Under the pieces are notes generated by a model. It worked only from the letters and a program-made list of their open reading frames with translations. It was not told the origin of the DNA and ran no database searches. DNA of 64,000 nt from assembly GCF_900070365.1 (NCBI RefSeq), contig NZ_LN850107.1, positions 1,426,001-1,490,000 of the forward strand, in the 5' to 3' direction. This stretch comes from Alloactinosynnema sp. L-07. GTDB taxonomy: Bacteria; Actinomycetota; Actinomycetes; Mycobacteriales; Pseudonocardiaceae. The position numbers were made by a program, and so were the translations under genes. The stretch's first letter is position 1. Each line of letters starts with the position of its first letter. This document shows, in pieces, positions 33,621 to 41,968 of this stretch.

Positions 33621-34262
33621 TTATCGGGACGAGGACTGCTCGGCGGTCAGCTCGTCCAAGATCCCCTGGGCCAAGGTCCGCAGGTGGGCGCGGGCGCGGC
33701 GCCAGCGCTGGTCGATCACTTCGTCGTCGGTGAGCACGAAGCCGTTGAGCAGGATCCCGCGCATGGTGTCCATCGCGGTGTAGAAGAAGTGGCGAACCCT
33801 TGGGTGGCCGGGGAATTCCGGGAACACGTCCCGGTCGAACTCGGCGAAACTGCTGGCCGCCAGCGACTCCATGGTCGACACCTGTTCGCGCAGTTCCTCA
33901 TCGGAGCGCGAGGCGACCCACAGTTCCACCGTCGCGGTGAAGATCGGGCCCTGATGGGCCTCCCACAGCAGGTCGAGCGCGGCGCCGACCATGTCGTCGG
34001 CGGCGCGCAGCCGGTCGAGCTGGGTGTGGGCGAACTCGGCGCGCTTGATGGCCAGGTGGCGCACCGCGGCGGTGACCAGGTCGGCCTTTGTCGGGAAGTG
34101 GTGGACTTGGGCGCCACGGGTGACGCCCGCGAGTTCGGCTACTTTGGACGTCGTCGTGCCCGCGTAGCCGTAGGTGACCAGGCAGTCGATGGTCGCGTCG
34201 AGCAGTCGCTGGCGCATGGACGCGCTACGTTCCTCTTGCGTGCGCCGGACCTTGTTCTCCAC
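33621..34262 (-). CDS. TetR-family transcriptional regulator
   Basis: 213 residues from GTG 34262. The HTH (RQRLLDATIDCLVTYGYAGT, TTSKVAELAGVTRGAQVHHF, then PTKADLV) is standard TetR_N; the C-terminal domain resembles TetR_C_6-like members. A palindrome stands directly upstream (34282-34301). No divergent partner gene is adjacent; the nearest same-strand upstream gene is another TetR. Possible targets are the neighbouring lysine genes, inferred from proximity only. Confidence 0.92.
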   Translation of the reverse strand: MENKVRRTQEERSASMRQRLLDATIDCLVTYGYAGTTTSKVAELAGVTRGAQVHHFPTKADLVTAAVRHLAIKRAEFAHTQLDRLRAADDMVGAALDLLWEAHQGPIFTATVELWVASRSDEELREQVSTMESLAASSFAEFDRDVFPEFPGHPRVRHFFYTAMDTMRGILLNGFVLTDDEVIDQRWRRARAHLRTLAQGILDELTAEQSSSR

Positions 34263-34281
34263 CGGGGCAGCGTACCCCGCG

Positions 34282-34301
34282 CATACATGCTGGTATGTAT
34301 G
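34282..34301. promoter_or_regulatory. TetR operator palindrome
   Basis: CATACAT-N6-ATGTATG with perfect 7-bp arms, 20 bp upstream of the TetR gene at 33621-34262 and between it and the 3' end of the next TetR gene. Probable autoregulatory site, and A/T-rich enough to include the -10. Confidence 0.65.
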
Positions 34302-34308
34302 TCGCCGC

Positions 34309-34932
34309 TCAGTCCAGCCGGTACAGGGTCGACCAGATGACGTCGGTGAGGACATCGACGATCCGCCCGTCCGCGGCGGGGTCGGCGCCCCGGACGAGCT
34401 GGTAGCCGGCCCGTTCGACCATCCAGGTCAGCACCGCGGCGGTCTCGGCGGGCTCGACGGCGCGCATCACGCCCGCGGTCTGGCCGCGCTCGATGGCCGC
34501 GCGGGTGGCGTCGATGATGCCGCCGGTGAGCGTGCGCAGCTCGACGCCGACCGTCGGGTCGTAGGACGCGGTCTCGACCACGGCGGTGAACGCGGCGCCG
34601 CGGCGGCGGTAGACAGCGATGATCGCGCCGAGCGCGGCGCGGAGTCGGTCGCGGTCGGCGTCGTCCGCCGCGCCCCACCAGCCGCCGGACACCGTCGCCA
34701 GTTCGGCGAGCACGGTGCGCGCGAGCCGCCGCGCGAGGTCGCCCTTGTCCTCGAAGTGGACGTAGAAGGTCGAGCGCGAGATCCCCGCCATGGCCGCCAG
34801 CCGCTCGACGCTGAGCTCGGTGAAGCTCACGCCCTCGTTGACGAGCTGCTCGGCGGCGTCGAGCACGCGCTTCTCCAGCGCGGCTCGGCGGTCCTGCCGG
34901 TTCGACGGGGTGGGTCGGGTGACGGACGGCAT
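34309..34932 (-). CDS. TetR-family transcriptional regulator
   Basis: 207 residues. HTH region EKRVLDAAEQLVNEGVSFTE, LSVERLAAMAGISRSTFYVH, then FEDKGDLA. It is divergent from the membrane-protein gene at 35040 with a dyad in between. A C-terminal ligand domain with VERAGYQLVRGADPAADGR is typical of TetR regulators. Likely represses itself and the divergent gene. Confidence 0.92.
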   Translation of the reverse strand: MPSVTRPTPSNRQDRRAALEKRVLDAAEQLVNEGVSFTELSVERLAAMAGISRSTFYVHFEDKGDLARRLARTVLAELATVSGGWWGAADDADRDRLRAALGAIIAVYRRRGAAFTAVVETASYDPTVGVELRTLTGGIIDATRAAIERGQTAGVMRAVEPAETAAVLTWMVERAGYQLVRGADPAADGRIVDVLTDVIWSTLYRLD

Positions 34933-34959
34933 GTCGGGATCGTAGCCAACGCGGCGTCT

Positions 34960-34998
34960 GGACGGAGTGTCCGGACATAATGTCTTGACAGTGCGTCC
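34960..34998. promoter_or_regulatory. Divergent operator/promoter between TetR and membrane-protein genes
   Basis: GGACGGAGTGTC (34960-34971) and GACAGTGCGTCC (34987-34998) form an inverted repeat matching at 10 of 12. A perfect TGTCCGGACA palindrome (34968-34977) and a consensus -35 TTGACA (34985-34990) lie within it; GATGCT 18 bases further (35009-35014) is the possible -10 for the rightward gene. Confidence 0.6.
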
Positions 34999-35039
34999 GG
35001 GCTTGCGTGATGCTGGGCGGGTCGAAGAGAGGGGTGCCG

Positions 35040-35753
35040 ATGTTGGACTGGTCGTTCACACATTTACCGTGGCTGTGGCTGGGTTTCGTGGTGGTCGGGG
35101 CGAGCTTCCTGCGGCTGGTCTGGACCGGTGTCGTGGTGCTGCGCGCCGCGGACGTGGGCTATGACCCGGCCGCCTGCGCGGCCCGGCGTCCGATGATCGA
35201 CCTGGTGAAGGCCCGCCGCCGCAGACACAGCTGGCCGCGGCTCGCGCTGCCGCTGTTCGTCCTGCTGGTCGCGCTGTTCGTGACTCAGTTGCTCTGGATG
35301 AACCTGTTCACCTACACGCTGATCGCGATCGCCTGGTTCCTCACCGCGCCGGTCCGCAAGATCTGGGGCATCGCGGTGGCCCGGCGCGTCCACGTCGAGA
35401 ACTGGGGTGTCGCAGGCCCGGTCGGCTTCTGGCGAGACGTCCGCGGCTACTACGCCCTCGGCACGCGGATGCCGTCCAAACCAGCCGACCAGGTGTGGTT
35501 CGTCGGCAAGTACCGCTGGCTCAACAAGTTCCAGAACGCCTGGTACATCGTGCAGGTCTACCGCTTCTGGGGCGTCGTCGCGATGGCCGCGGCGTCGCTG
35601 TTCTGGCCGGTGGTCGCCGCCGTCGCGATCGCCTACCACCTCGACGAAGTCGACGACGCCGACTACTTCCGCCCATGGTGGCGCTTCGATCGCGACGCCA
35701 GGCCCGATGACCTGGAACATCGTCAGGACAGCCGCGTGGTCTCGGTCTGGTAG
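35040..35753 (+). CDS. Integral membrane protein of unknown function
   Basis: 237 residues from ATG 35040. Hydrophobic segments are seen at about residues 8-30, 65-105 (LALPLFVLLVALFVTQLLW and the following helix) and 180-205. The cytoplasmic parts are Arg/Trp-rich, and the tail DEVDDADYFRPWWRFDRD is acidic and aromatic. No enzyme motif. Its expression is probably controlled by the divergent TetR regulator, suggesting a role in response to some compound. Confidence 0.72.
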   Translation: MLDWSFTHLPWLWLGFVVVGASFLRLVWTGVVVLRAADVGYDPAACAARRPMIDLVKARRRRHSWPRLALPLFVLLVALFVTQLLWMNLFTYTLIAIAWFLTAPVRKIWGIAVARRVHVENWGVAGPVGFWRDVRGYYALGTRMPSKPADQVWFVGKYRWLNKFQNAWYIVQVYRFWGVVAMAAASLFWPVVAAVAIAYHLDEVDDADYFRPWWRFDRDARPDDLEHRQDSRVVSVW

Positions 35754-35759
35754 GCGCCA

Positions 35760-35792
35760 CCCCACGGCGGGCGTGACAGGCCCGCCGTGGGG
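35760..35792 (+). terminator. Hairpin before kdpE, overlapping its ribosome-binding site
   Basis: Perfect 13-bp arms (35760-35772, 35780-35792) with a seven-base loop GTGACAG, starting 6 bp after the previous gene's stop. The right arm includes the first G's of the GGGGGAGG ribosome-binding site of kdpE. It may end the upstream transcript and also restrict translation of any read-through. Confidence 0.65.
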
Positions 35793-35804
35793 GAGGATCC
35801 CAGC

Positions 35805-36485
35805 ATGACGATGGTCCTGGTTGTCGACGACGAGCCCCAGATCGTGCGCGCGCTGCGGATCAACCTGACCGCCCGCGGCTACGAGGTCGTCACCGCGCCC
35901 GACGGCCGCACCGCCCTCACCGTCGCCGCCGACAAGCACCCCGACGTCGTAGTCCTCGACCTCGGCCTACCCGACCTCGACGGCGTCGAGGTCATCGAGG
36001 GCTTGCGCGGCTGGTCGACGGTGCCGATCATCGTCCTGTCCGCGGGCACCGAATCGACCCGCAAGGTCGACGCCCTCGACGCGGGCGCCGACGACTACGT
36101 CACCAAGCCGTTCGGGATGGACGAACTCCTCGCCCGCCTGCGCGCCGCCGTCCGCCGCGCGTCAACCCACCCCGAGGGCGACTCCCCGATCGTCACCACG
36201 GACGCCTTCACTGTCGACCTCGCCGCGAAGAAGGTCCATCGGCGAGATGTCGAGGTGCACCTGACCCCGACCGAGTGGGGCCTGCTGGAGATCCTGGTGC
36301 GGAACCCAGGAAAGCTCGTGGCCCAGAAGCACCTGCTGCGAGAGGTCTGGGGCCCGTCGTACACCGACGAAACCCAGTACCTCCGCGTCTACGTGGCCCA
36401 ACTCCGCCGGAAACTGGAGAACGACCCGTCGCACCCTCGCCACTTGATCACCGAAGCGGGCATGGGCTACCGCTTCGAGATGTGA
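35805..36485 (+). CDS. kdpE: OmpR/PhoB-type response regulator, KdpE-like
   Basis: 226 residues from ATG 35805. Receiver domain with acidic pair (VVDDEP), phosphoacceptor Asp in VVLDLGLPDLDG, conserved Thr/Ser (VLSAGTE) and Lys (YVTKPFGMDELLARLR). The winged-helix output domain has HLTPTEWGLLEILVRNPGKL and YLRVYVAQLRRKLE. This is closest to KdpE, which with KdpD controls the high-affinity potassium pump. No kdpD or kdpFABC lies beside it, so it is an orphan here and the name is by similarity. Confidence 0.85.
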   Translation: MTMVLVVDDEPQIVRALRINLTARGYEVVTAPDGRTALTVAADKHPDVVVLDLGLPDLDGVEVIEGLRGWSTVPIIVLSAGTESTRKVDALDAGADDYVTKPFGMDELLARLRAAVRRASTHPEGDSPIVTTDAFTVDLAAKKVHRRDVEVHLTPTEWGLLEILVRNPGKLVAQKHLLREVWGPSYTDETQYLRVYVAQLRRKLENDPSHPRHLITEAGMGYRFEM

Positions 36486-36528
36486 CGAGTCATTTGATGT
36501 TCAATGGCGGGCGGACAAGGAGGCCGTG

Positions 36529-37263
36529 ATGGCGACAGTCGGGCTGTTCATCACCTGCTTCAACGACACGATGTTCCCGGAGACGGGGAGATCGGTGGTC
36601 CGGGTGCTGGAGCGTCTCGGGTACAAGGTCGTGTTCCCGGCCGGGCAGACGTGCTGTGGTCAGATGCATTTCAACACCGGCTACCAGCGCGAATGTGTCC
36701 CGCTCGCGCGCGGGTTCGTGGATCGGTTCGAGGGGGTGGATGTGGTGGTGGCCCCGTCGGCGTCCTGTGTGGCGATGGTGCGGGAGTTCTATGGGCGGGT
36801 GGCCGAGGTGGCCGGTGACCGGGCGCTGGCGGCCGCGGTGGCGCGGACGGTGCCCAGGGTCTACGAGTTCACCGAGTTCCTGGTCGACGTGGCCAAGGTG
36901 ACCGATGTGGGCGCGTCGTTCCCGCACAAGGTCACCTATCACCCGACCTGCCACGGTCTGCGGGTGCTGGGTCTTGGGGAGCGGCCGCTGACCCTGTTGC
37001 GGGCGGTGCGTGGGCTGCGGTTGATCGACCTGCCCGCCGCCACCGAGTGTTGCGGGTTCGGCGGCACGTTCGCGCTGAAGAACTCCGATGTCTCCGTGGC
37101 CATGGGTGCCGACAAGGTCAGCCGCGTGCTCAGCACCGGCGCCGAGGTGCTCACGGCCGCGGATAACTCTTGCCTGCTGCATGTCGGCGGGCTCCTCTCG
37201 CGGGCGCGCAGCGGTGTCCGCGTAATGCACCTGGCGGAGATCCTGACCCAGGGGGCGGCATGA
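36529..37263 (+). CDS. lutA: L-lactate oxidation iron-sulfur subunit LutA
   Basis: 244 residues from ATG 36529 (AAGGAGG upstream). Two CCG-type cysteine-rich motifs (QTCCGQMHFNTGY, then ATECCGFGGTFALKN) typical of heterodisulfide-reductase-like Fe-S oxidoreductases, with YHPTCHGLRVL before the second. With LutB and LutC it oxidises L-lactate to pyruvate. Its stop overlaps lutB (ATGA). Confidence 0.93.
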   Translation: MATVGLFITCFNDTMFPETGRSVVRVLERLGYKVVFPAGQTCCGQMHFNTGYQRECVPLARGFVDRFEGVDVVVAPSASCVAMVREFYGRVAEVAGDRALAAAVARTVPRVYEFTEFLVDVAKVTDVGASFPHKVTYHPTCHGLRVLGLGERPLTLLRAVRGLRLIDLPAATECCGFGGTFALKNSDVSVAMGADKVSRVLSTGAEVLTAADNSCLLHVGGLLSRARSGVRVMHLAEILTQGAA

Positions 37264-38693
37264 CCGGGGCCTGGCTGGGCATGCCGCCGTTTCCGGCCGC
37301 GGCCAGGGAGGCCGTGCGGGACAGCCAGCTTCGGGTGAACCTGCGCGACGCGACCGCGACCATCCGGGGCAAGCGCGCCGCGGTCGTGGCCGAGCGGGCC
37401 GACTGGGAGCGGCTGCGCCGGGCGGGCAAGGAGATCAAGGACCGCGCGCTGCGTGACCTGGACACCTACCTGGTCGAGTTGGAGCGCAACGTCGGCGAGG
37501 CGGGCGGGGTGGTGCACTGGGCCCGCGACGCCGAGGAGGCCAACCGGATCGTGTGCGACCTCGTCCGCGCCGAGGGCGCCGACGAGGTGGTCAAGGTCAA
37601 GTCGATGGTCACCCAGGAGATCGGGCTCAACGAGGCGCTGGCGGCGGCGGGGATCACGGCGTTGGAGACCGATCTCGCCGAGTTGATCGTCCAATTGGGA
37701 CACGATCGGCCCTCGCATATCCTGGTCCCGGCGATCCACAAGAACCGCGCGCAGATCCGGGAGATCTTCCTCAGGGAGATGCCCGGCGTCGCCGCCGACC
37801 TCACCGACGACCCGGCCGCGCTGGCCGGGGCCGCCCGCGAGCACCTGCGCCGTAAGTTCCTTACCGCCAAGGTCGCGGTGTCCGGGGCGAACTTCGCCGT
37901 GGCCGAGTCTGGGGCGCTTGTGGTTGTGGAGTCCGAGGGCAACGGCCGGATGTGTCTGACCCTGCCCGAGGTGCTCATCAGCGTGGTCGGCATCGAGAAG
38001 GTGGTGCCGACCTGGCGCGACCTGGAAGTGATGTTGCAACTGCTGCCGCGGTCGTCGACCGGTGAGCGGATGAACCCGTACACCTCGACCTGGCGCGGGG
38101 TCACCCCCGGCGACGGTCCGCGGCGGTTCCACCTCGTTCTGCTCGACAACGGCCGCACCGACGCGCTCGCCGACGACATCGGCAGGCAGGCGCTGCGCTG
38201 TATCCGCTGCTCGGCGTGCCTCAACGTGTGCCCGGTCTACGAACGCACCGGCGGCCACGCCTACGGCTCGGTCTATCCCGGCCCGATCGGCGCGATCCTC
38301 ACCCCGCAGCTGCGCGGCATCACCGCCGACGCGGTCTCCCCGACGCTGCCGTTCGCCTCGACTCTGTGCGGCGCCTGCTACGAGGCCTGCCCGGTGCTGA
38401 TCGACATCCCGCAGGCGCTGCTGCACCTGCGGGCCAAGGCGGTCGACGCCAAGCGCGGCAACCCGTCGGCCGAGCGGATGGCGATGAAGGCCGTCGGCTG
38501 GGTGTTCGCCAAACCAGGCAGGCTCGCGTTGGCCCAGCGGCTCGGCGCGGTCGGCGCGAAGCTCGTCAGCAGGCGCGGTCGGATCCGCAGGCTGCCGGGC
38601 CCGCTGTCCGGATGGACCGACGCCCGTGACCTCCAGGCACCGCCCACGGAGTCGTTCCGGTTGTGGTGGAAGCGAAACAGGGGAGAACCGTGA
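37260..38693 (+). CDS. lutB: L-lactate oxidation iron-sulfur subunit LutB
   Basis: 477 residues. The N-terminal LUD domain (DTYLVELERNVGEAGGVVHW; VAESGALVVVESEGNGRM) is followed by a ferredoxin-type domain with two [4Fe-4S] motifs, CIRCSACLNVCP starting at C314 and CGACYEACP at C370, and a C-terminal DUF3390-like region. It relays electrons from lactate oxidation. Translationally coupled to both lutA and lutC. Confidence 0.94.
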   Translation: MTGAWLGMPPFPAAAREAVRDSQLRVNLRDATATIRGKRAAVVAERADWERLRRAGKEIKDRALRDLDTYLVELERNVGEAGGVVHWARDAEEANRIVCDLVRAEGADEVVKVKSMVTQEIGLNEALAAAGITALETDLAELIVQLGHDRPSHILVPAIHKNRAQIREIFLREMPGVAADLTDDPAALAGAAREHLRRKFLTAKVAVSGANFAVAESGALVVVESEGNGRMCLTLPEVLISVVGIEKVVPTWRDLEVMLQLLPRSSTGERMNPYTSTWRGVTPGDGPRRFHLVLLDNGRTDALADDIGRQALRCIRCSACLNVCPVYERTGGHAYGSVYPGPIGAILTPQLRGITADAVSPTLPFASTLCGACYEACPVLIDIPQALLHLRAKAVDAKRGNPSAERMAMKAVGWVFAKPGRLALAQRLGAVGAKLVSRRGRIRRLPGPLSGWTDARDLQAPPTESFRLWWKRNRGEP

Positions 38694-39289
38694 ACGCCCG
38701 TGCGGAGATTCTCCAGCGGATCCGGGCCGCGCTGGCCCAGGCGCCCGACGTTGTTGAGGTGTCCCGGGACTACGAGATGAGCCTGCCCGGCGTCGATCTG
38801 GTCGAGCTGTTCGCCGAGCGGGTCGGCGACTACCGCGCCAAGGTCGTGCGAGTCCCGGCCGACAGCCTGTCAGCGGCCATCGCCGCCGAACTCGAAGCCG
38901 CCGGGATTCGGCGCGTGGTGACTCCGCCGGACCTGCCGGAAGGGTGGGTGCCCAGCGCCATCGTGGACGGGCCGCTGTCGGTGTCCGAATTGGACACGAT
39001 GCACGGAGTCGTGACCGGGTGCGCGGTCGGCATCGCCGAGACCGGTACCATCGTGCTCGACGCGGGTGTCCACCAAGGCCGCCGCGCCATCACCCTGATT
39101 CCCGACTTCCACCTGTGCGTGGTGCGCGTGGACCAGATCGTGGGCACGGTGCCGGAGGCGATCGCCGGGCTTGACCAGCGCAGACCACTGACGTGGATCA
39201 GCGGCCCGTCGGCCACCAGCGACATCGAACTGAAGCGGGTCGAGGGCGTGCACGGCCCCCGCACGCTCGTTGTACTCATCGCAGAGTGA
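38690..39289 (+). CDS. lutC: LUD-domain subunit LutC
   Basis: 199 residues from GTG 38690, overlapping the lutB stop. A single LUD domain (SVSELDTMHGVVTGCAVGIA, then ETGTIVLDAGVHQGRRAITL, then PDFHLCVV). Third subunit of the lactate-oxidising complex; it lacks cysteine clusters. Completes a lutABC operon from 36529. Confidence 0.93.
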   Translation: MNARAEILQRIRAALAQAPDVVEVSRDYEMSLPGVDLVELFAERVGDYRAKVVRVPADSLSAAIAAELEAAGIRRVVTPPDLPEGWVPSAIVDGPLSVSELDTMHGVVTGCAVGIAETGTIVLDAGVHQGRRAITLIPDFHLCVVRVDQIVGTVPEAIAGLDQRRPLTWISGPSATSDIELKRVEGVHGPRTLVVLIAE

Positions 39290-39301
39290 CGCTGCCTCCG
39301 T

Positions 39302-39380
39302 AAACATCGGATCTGCGCGAAGCGCGGACGCAACTGTTGACTTATGCGCGAAGTGCGCCCTAAATTTGCACAATCGTGCA
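39302..39380 (+). promoter_or_regulatory. Promoter and operators of the sugar ABC ATPase gene
   Basis: TTGACT (39337-39342), 18 bases, TAAATT (39361-39366) is a good housekeeping promoter. Around it are a repeat TGCGCGAAGYGCG (39314-39326 and 39345-39357), a palindrome TGCAC-N4-GTGCA (39367-39380) at the start of transcription, and AAACATCGGAT (39302-39312), which is shared with the promoter of the FadR-type gene at 41.9 kb. Confidence 0.6.
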
Positions 39381-39404
39381 TCCCTCGTTGGTTGGAGTGG
39401 CCCC

Positions 39405-40490
39405 ATGGCCGGTGTGTCGTACCGCGGAGTGACCCGGCGCTATCCCGGCGTGGCGCGGCCCGCTCTCGAACAGCTCGATCTGAAGGTCGAGGAGGGTGAG
39501 TTCCTGGTGCTCGTTGGTCCGTCCGGCTGCGGGAAGTCCACCACCCTGCGCATGTTGGCCGGGCTGGAGCCGGTCGACGACGGCGAGATCTGGATCGGTG
39601 ACCGCGACGTCACCAGCCTGCCGCCCAAGGACCGCGACATCGCCATGGTGTTCCAGAGCTACGCGCTCTATCCGCACATGACGGTGGGGGAGAACATCGG
39701 CTTTCACCTCAAAATCAGCAAGCTCGGCAAGGCCGAGCGCGCCAAGCGGGTCCTGGAGGCGGCCAAGCTGCTCGACCTCGAACCGTATCTCGACCGCAAG
39801 CCCGCCAAGCTCTCCGGCGGCCAGCGTCAGCGCGTGGCCATGGGTCGGGCCATCGTGCGCCGCCCCCAGGTGTTCCTGATGGACGAGCCACTGTCCAACT
39901 TGGACGCCAAGCTCCGGGTGCAGACGCGCACGCAGATCGCCTCGCTGCAGCGGCGCCTCGGGGTCACCACGCTCTACGTCACCCACGACCAGACCGAGGC
40001 CATGACCATGGGCGACCGGGTCGCGGTGCTCAAGGACGGCGAGCTGCAGCAGTGCGACACGCCGGTGAACCTGTTCTCCCGGCCGGTCAACCTGTTCGTC
40101 GCGGGCTTCATCGGCTCGCCCGCGATGAACCTGCTCGAAGCCGCGGTCGACGGCGACACGGTTCGGCTCGGTGCCTGGGCGACGCGGATGGACCGCGCCG
40201 GTCTCGCCGGGCTCACCAGCCGGGACCTGGTCATCGGGGTACGCCCGGAGAGCTGGCGGATCACCGAGCGGGGCACGGGACTCTCGGCCACGATCGACGT
40301 CGTCGAGGAACTGGGCAGCGACGGCTTCCTCTACTGCCGCGCCGACATCGGCAGCGGGACGCGGCCGGTCACGGTGCGCACCGTCGGCATGTCCCGGCAC
40401 CGCCCCGGCGACCGGCTGAACCTGACGCCGGTCACCGACCACGTCCACCTGTTCGACAAGGCGACAGGTCTGCGCCTGGGCAGCCAGTGA
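39405..40490 (+). CDS. Sugar ABC transporter ATP-binding protein (MsiK/UgpC type)
   Basis: 361 residues from ATG 39405 (GGAG upstream). Walker A GPSGCGKST, Q-loop MVFQSYALYPHMTV, signature LSGGQRQRVAMGRA, Walker B VFLMDEP, and a C-terminal TOBE regulatory domain after about residue 235. This is the CUT1 multi-sugar ATPase type, known in Streptomyces as MsiK, which powers several sugar importers lacking their own ATPase. No permease or binding protein lies next to it, and the NgcEFG-like importer at 55-58 kb has no ATPase, so the two probably work together. Confidence 0.92.
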   Translation: MAGVSYRGVTRRYPGVARPALEQLDLKVEEGEFLVLVGPSGCGKSTTLRMLAGLEPVDDGEIWIGDRDVTSLPPKDRDIAMVFQSYALYPHMTVGENIGFHLKISKLGKAERAKRVLEAAKLLDLEPYLDRKPAKLSGGQRQRVAMGRAIVRRPQVFLMDEPLSNLDAKLRVQTRTQIASLQRRLGVTTLYVTHDQTEAMTMGDRVAVLKDGELQQCDTPVNLFSRPVNLFVAGFIGSPAMNLLEAAVDGDTVRLGAWATRMDRAGLAGLTSRDLVIGVRPESWRITERGTGLSATIDVVEELGSDGFLYCRADIGSGTRPVTVRTVGMSRHRPGDRLNLTPVTDHVHLFDKATGLRLGSQ

Positions 40491-40511
40491 CCGGCCCCGT
40501 GCGCCATATCC

Positions 40512-40795
40512 TTATCGGGTCGGCATCGTGGCCACGTGGAGGTCGAAGGCGCTGGGCGCGGTGGTGCGCGCGTAGGAGAACAGCGTGCCGCTCGGTCTGA
40601 TGTCGCCCGCGAACACGTCCTGGCCGAACGTGTAGGTCGCCACGTCAGCGCCGTTCAGCGTGCTGGTGAAGGTCAGAGACCGGCCCGGCGAGACAACCGG
40701 GTTGGTGAATAGCAGCGAACCGTCGTCGGATACGTCGGACCCGCTGTAGCCGCGCACGCCGCTGAGACCGACAGAAGCACTCGACGTCGAATCAT
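40512..40795 (-). pseudogene. Small secreted-protein remnant
   Basis: An 81-codon frame (40512-40757) reads as a beta-rich fragment (DVSDDGSLLFTNPVVSPGRS, DVFAGDIRPSGTLFSYARTT). Just upstream, in another frame from ATG 40795, is a signal-peptide-like MIRRRVLLSVSAACAATAG. One frame change would join them into a short secreted protein. I do not recognise the family and it may be an intact small gene with a different start. Confidence 0.4.
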
Positions 40796-41042
40796 GGCCA
40801 TCATCGTGGCCGGCTCACCCGCTCCGCCGCCATCTCGCCCAGATGATCATGCCGAACAAGGGACTCGGACTGGCCGACAAAGGCTCTGGCCACCCCGAAG
40901 CCCGGTGCCCAGCCCTCAGATTTCTCCGCGCTCCGACTCAACAGAGCAACGTGGCGATTGGCTGGGCCGCCCCACCCGTGCCGGACTCGACATGTTGACC
41001 GGCGCGGGCACGATCACCGCGCGCTGACTGGAAGGACCCGCC
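40796..41042. other. Intergenic region upstream of the SMP-30 gene
   Basis: No gene, strong hairpin or clear promoter seen. A GGAAGG ribosome-binding site for the lactonase gene stands at its right end. Confidence 0.5.
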
Positions 41043-41936
41043 ATGACCGACGTCCTCGGCAACGCGCTCGCCACCTGTGTCGGAGGCCCGGCAGGCTATC
41101 TGGCCGAAGGGCCGCTGTGGAGTGGCGGCGAGCTGTCCTGGGTCGACATCACCGCCGGGCGGCTGCACGTGGCCCGCTGGGTCGACGGTGCGCCCCGGCA
41201 CTACCTGAGCCTGTCCGTCGACGGTGCCTTGGGGGCGGCGGTCCCGCTGGCCGACGGCGCGGGTTGGCTGGCGTTGACCGGTTCGTCGGTGACCGTGCTG
41301 CGCCGCGACGGCTACGACACCCCGCTCGGCCAGATCTTCGACGGCCCGGCCGGGGTGCGGTTCAGCGACGCGAAGTGTGACCCCGTCGGCAGGCTGTGGG
41401 CGGGCACCACGCCCGCGTCGCTGGGCCACGGCGCGCTCTACCGCTTCGATCTCGACGGGTCGGTGACGCGGATCCGGACCGGGGTCGGTGTCGCCAACGG
41501 TCTTGGCTGGAGCCCGGACGGCACCCGGATGTACTCTGTGGACAGTGCCGCGCGGACCCTGGAGGTCCACGACTACGACTTGGCGGCCGGGGAAGCCACC
41601 GATCGGTGCCCGCTGGTCGAGTTCGAGCCCGGCTGCGGCGAGCCCTGCGGCCTGACGGTGGACGCCGATGGCGGGATCTGGGTCGCGCTGTGGGACGGGG
41701 CTCAGGTCCGCCGCTATGCCCCGGACGGCGTCCTTACCGCCGTCGTCCCGATGCCCACGAGCCGTCCGACGAGTTGCGCGTTCGCTGGTCCAGACCTTGA
41801 CGTTCTGGTCATCACCACCGCCCGCGGCGCGGACCTCGAGGCGGGCGCGGGCCTGCTCCACACCTGCGAGCCTGGGGTGCGCGGCGTGCCCGCGACGCCG
41901 TACCTGGGCAAGGCCCCCGTGTCCCAGCTAGTCTGA
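41043..41936 (+). CDS. SMP-30/gluconolactonase-family protein
   Basis: 297 residues, six-bladed beta-propeller. The divalent-metal ligands of this family are visible: Glu in YLAEGPLWSGG, Asn in GVANGLGWSPDG and Asp in SPDGTRMYSVDSAA. Such enzymes open sugar lactones (gluconolactone, arabinonolactone). A FadR-type regulator follows 32 bp later, suggesting a locally regulated sugar-acid pathway; a gluconokinase gene at 49.2 kb could use the product. Confidence 0.9.
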   Translation: MTDVLGNALATCVGGPAGYLAEGPLWSGGELSWVDITAGRLHVARWVDGAPRHYLSLSVDGALGAAVPLADGAGWLALTGSSVTVLRRDGYDTPLGQIFDGPAGVRFSDAKCDPVGRLWAGTTPASLGHGALYRFDLDGSVTRIRTGVGVANGLGWSPDGTRMYSVDSAARTLEVHDYDLAAGEATDRCPLVEFEPGCGEPCGLTVDADGGIWVALWDGAQVRRYAPDGVLTAVVPMPTSRPTSCAFAGPDLDVLVITTARGADLEAGAGLLHTCEPGVRGVPATPYLGKAPVSQLV

Positions 41937-41937
41937 C

Positions 41938-41951
41938 AAACGTCGGATGTT
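41938..41951. promoter_or_regulatory. Probable FadR/GntR operator
   Basis: AACGTC-G-GATGTT (41939-41951) is a near-perfect 13-bp palindrome (one mismatched pair) 17 bp before the FadR-type gene, and AAACGTCGGAT also occurs, with one change, before the sugar ATPase gene at 39302. Confidence 0.6.
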
Positions 41952-41968
41952 CAGTTAGGGGCCGCGGG

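Noticed and set aside
35805..36485. Complete KdpDE two-component system
   Set aside because: No histidine kinase or Kdp pump gene lies on either side; only the regulator is present.
39405..40490. lutABC-linked lactate transporter ATPase
   Set aside because: The ATPase has its own strong promoter and is of the CUT1 sugar type; adjacency to lutABC does not make it part of that operon.
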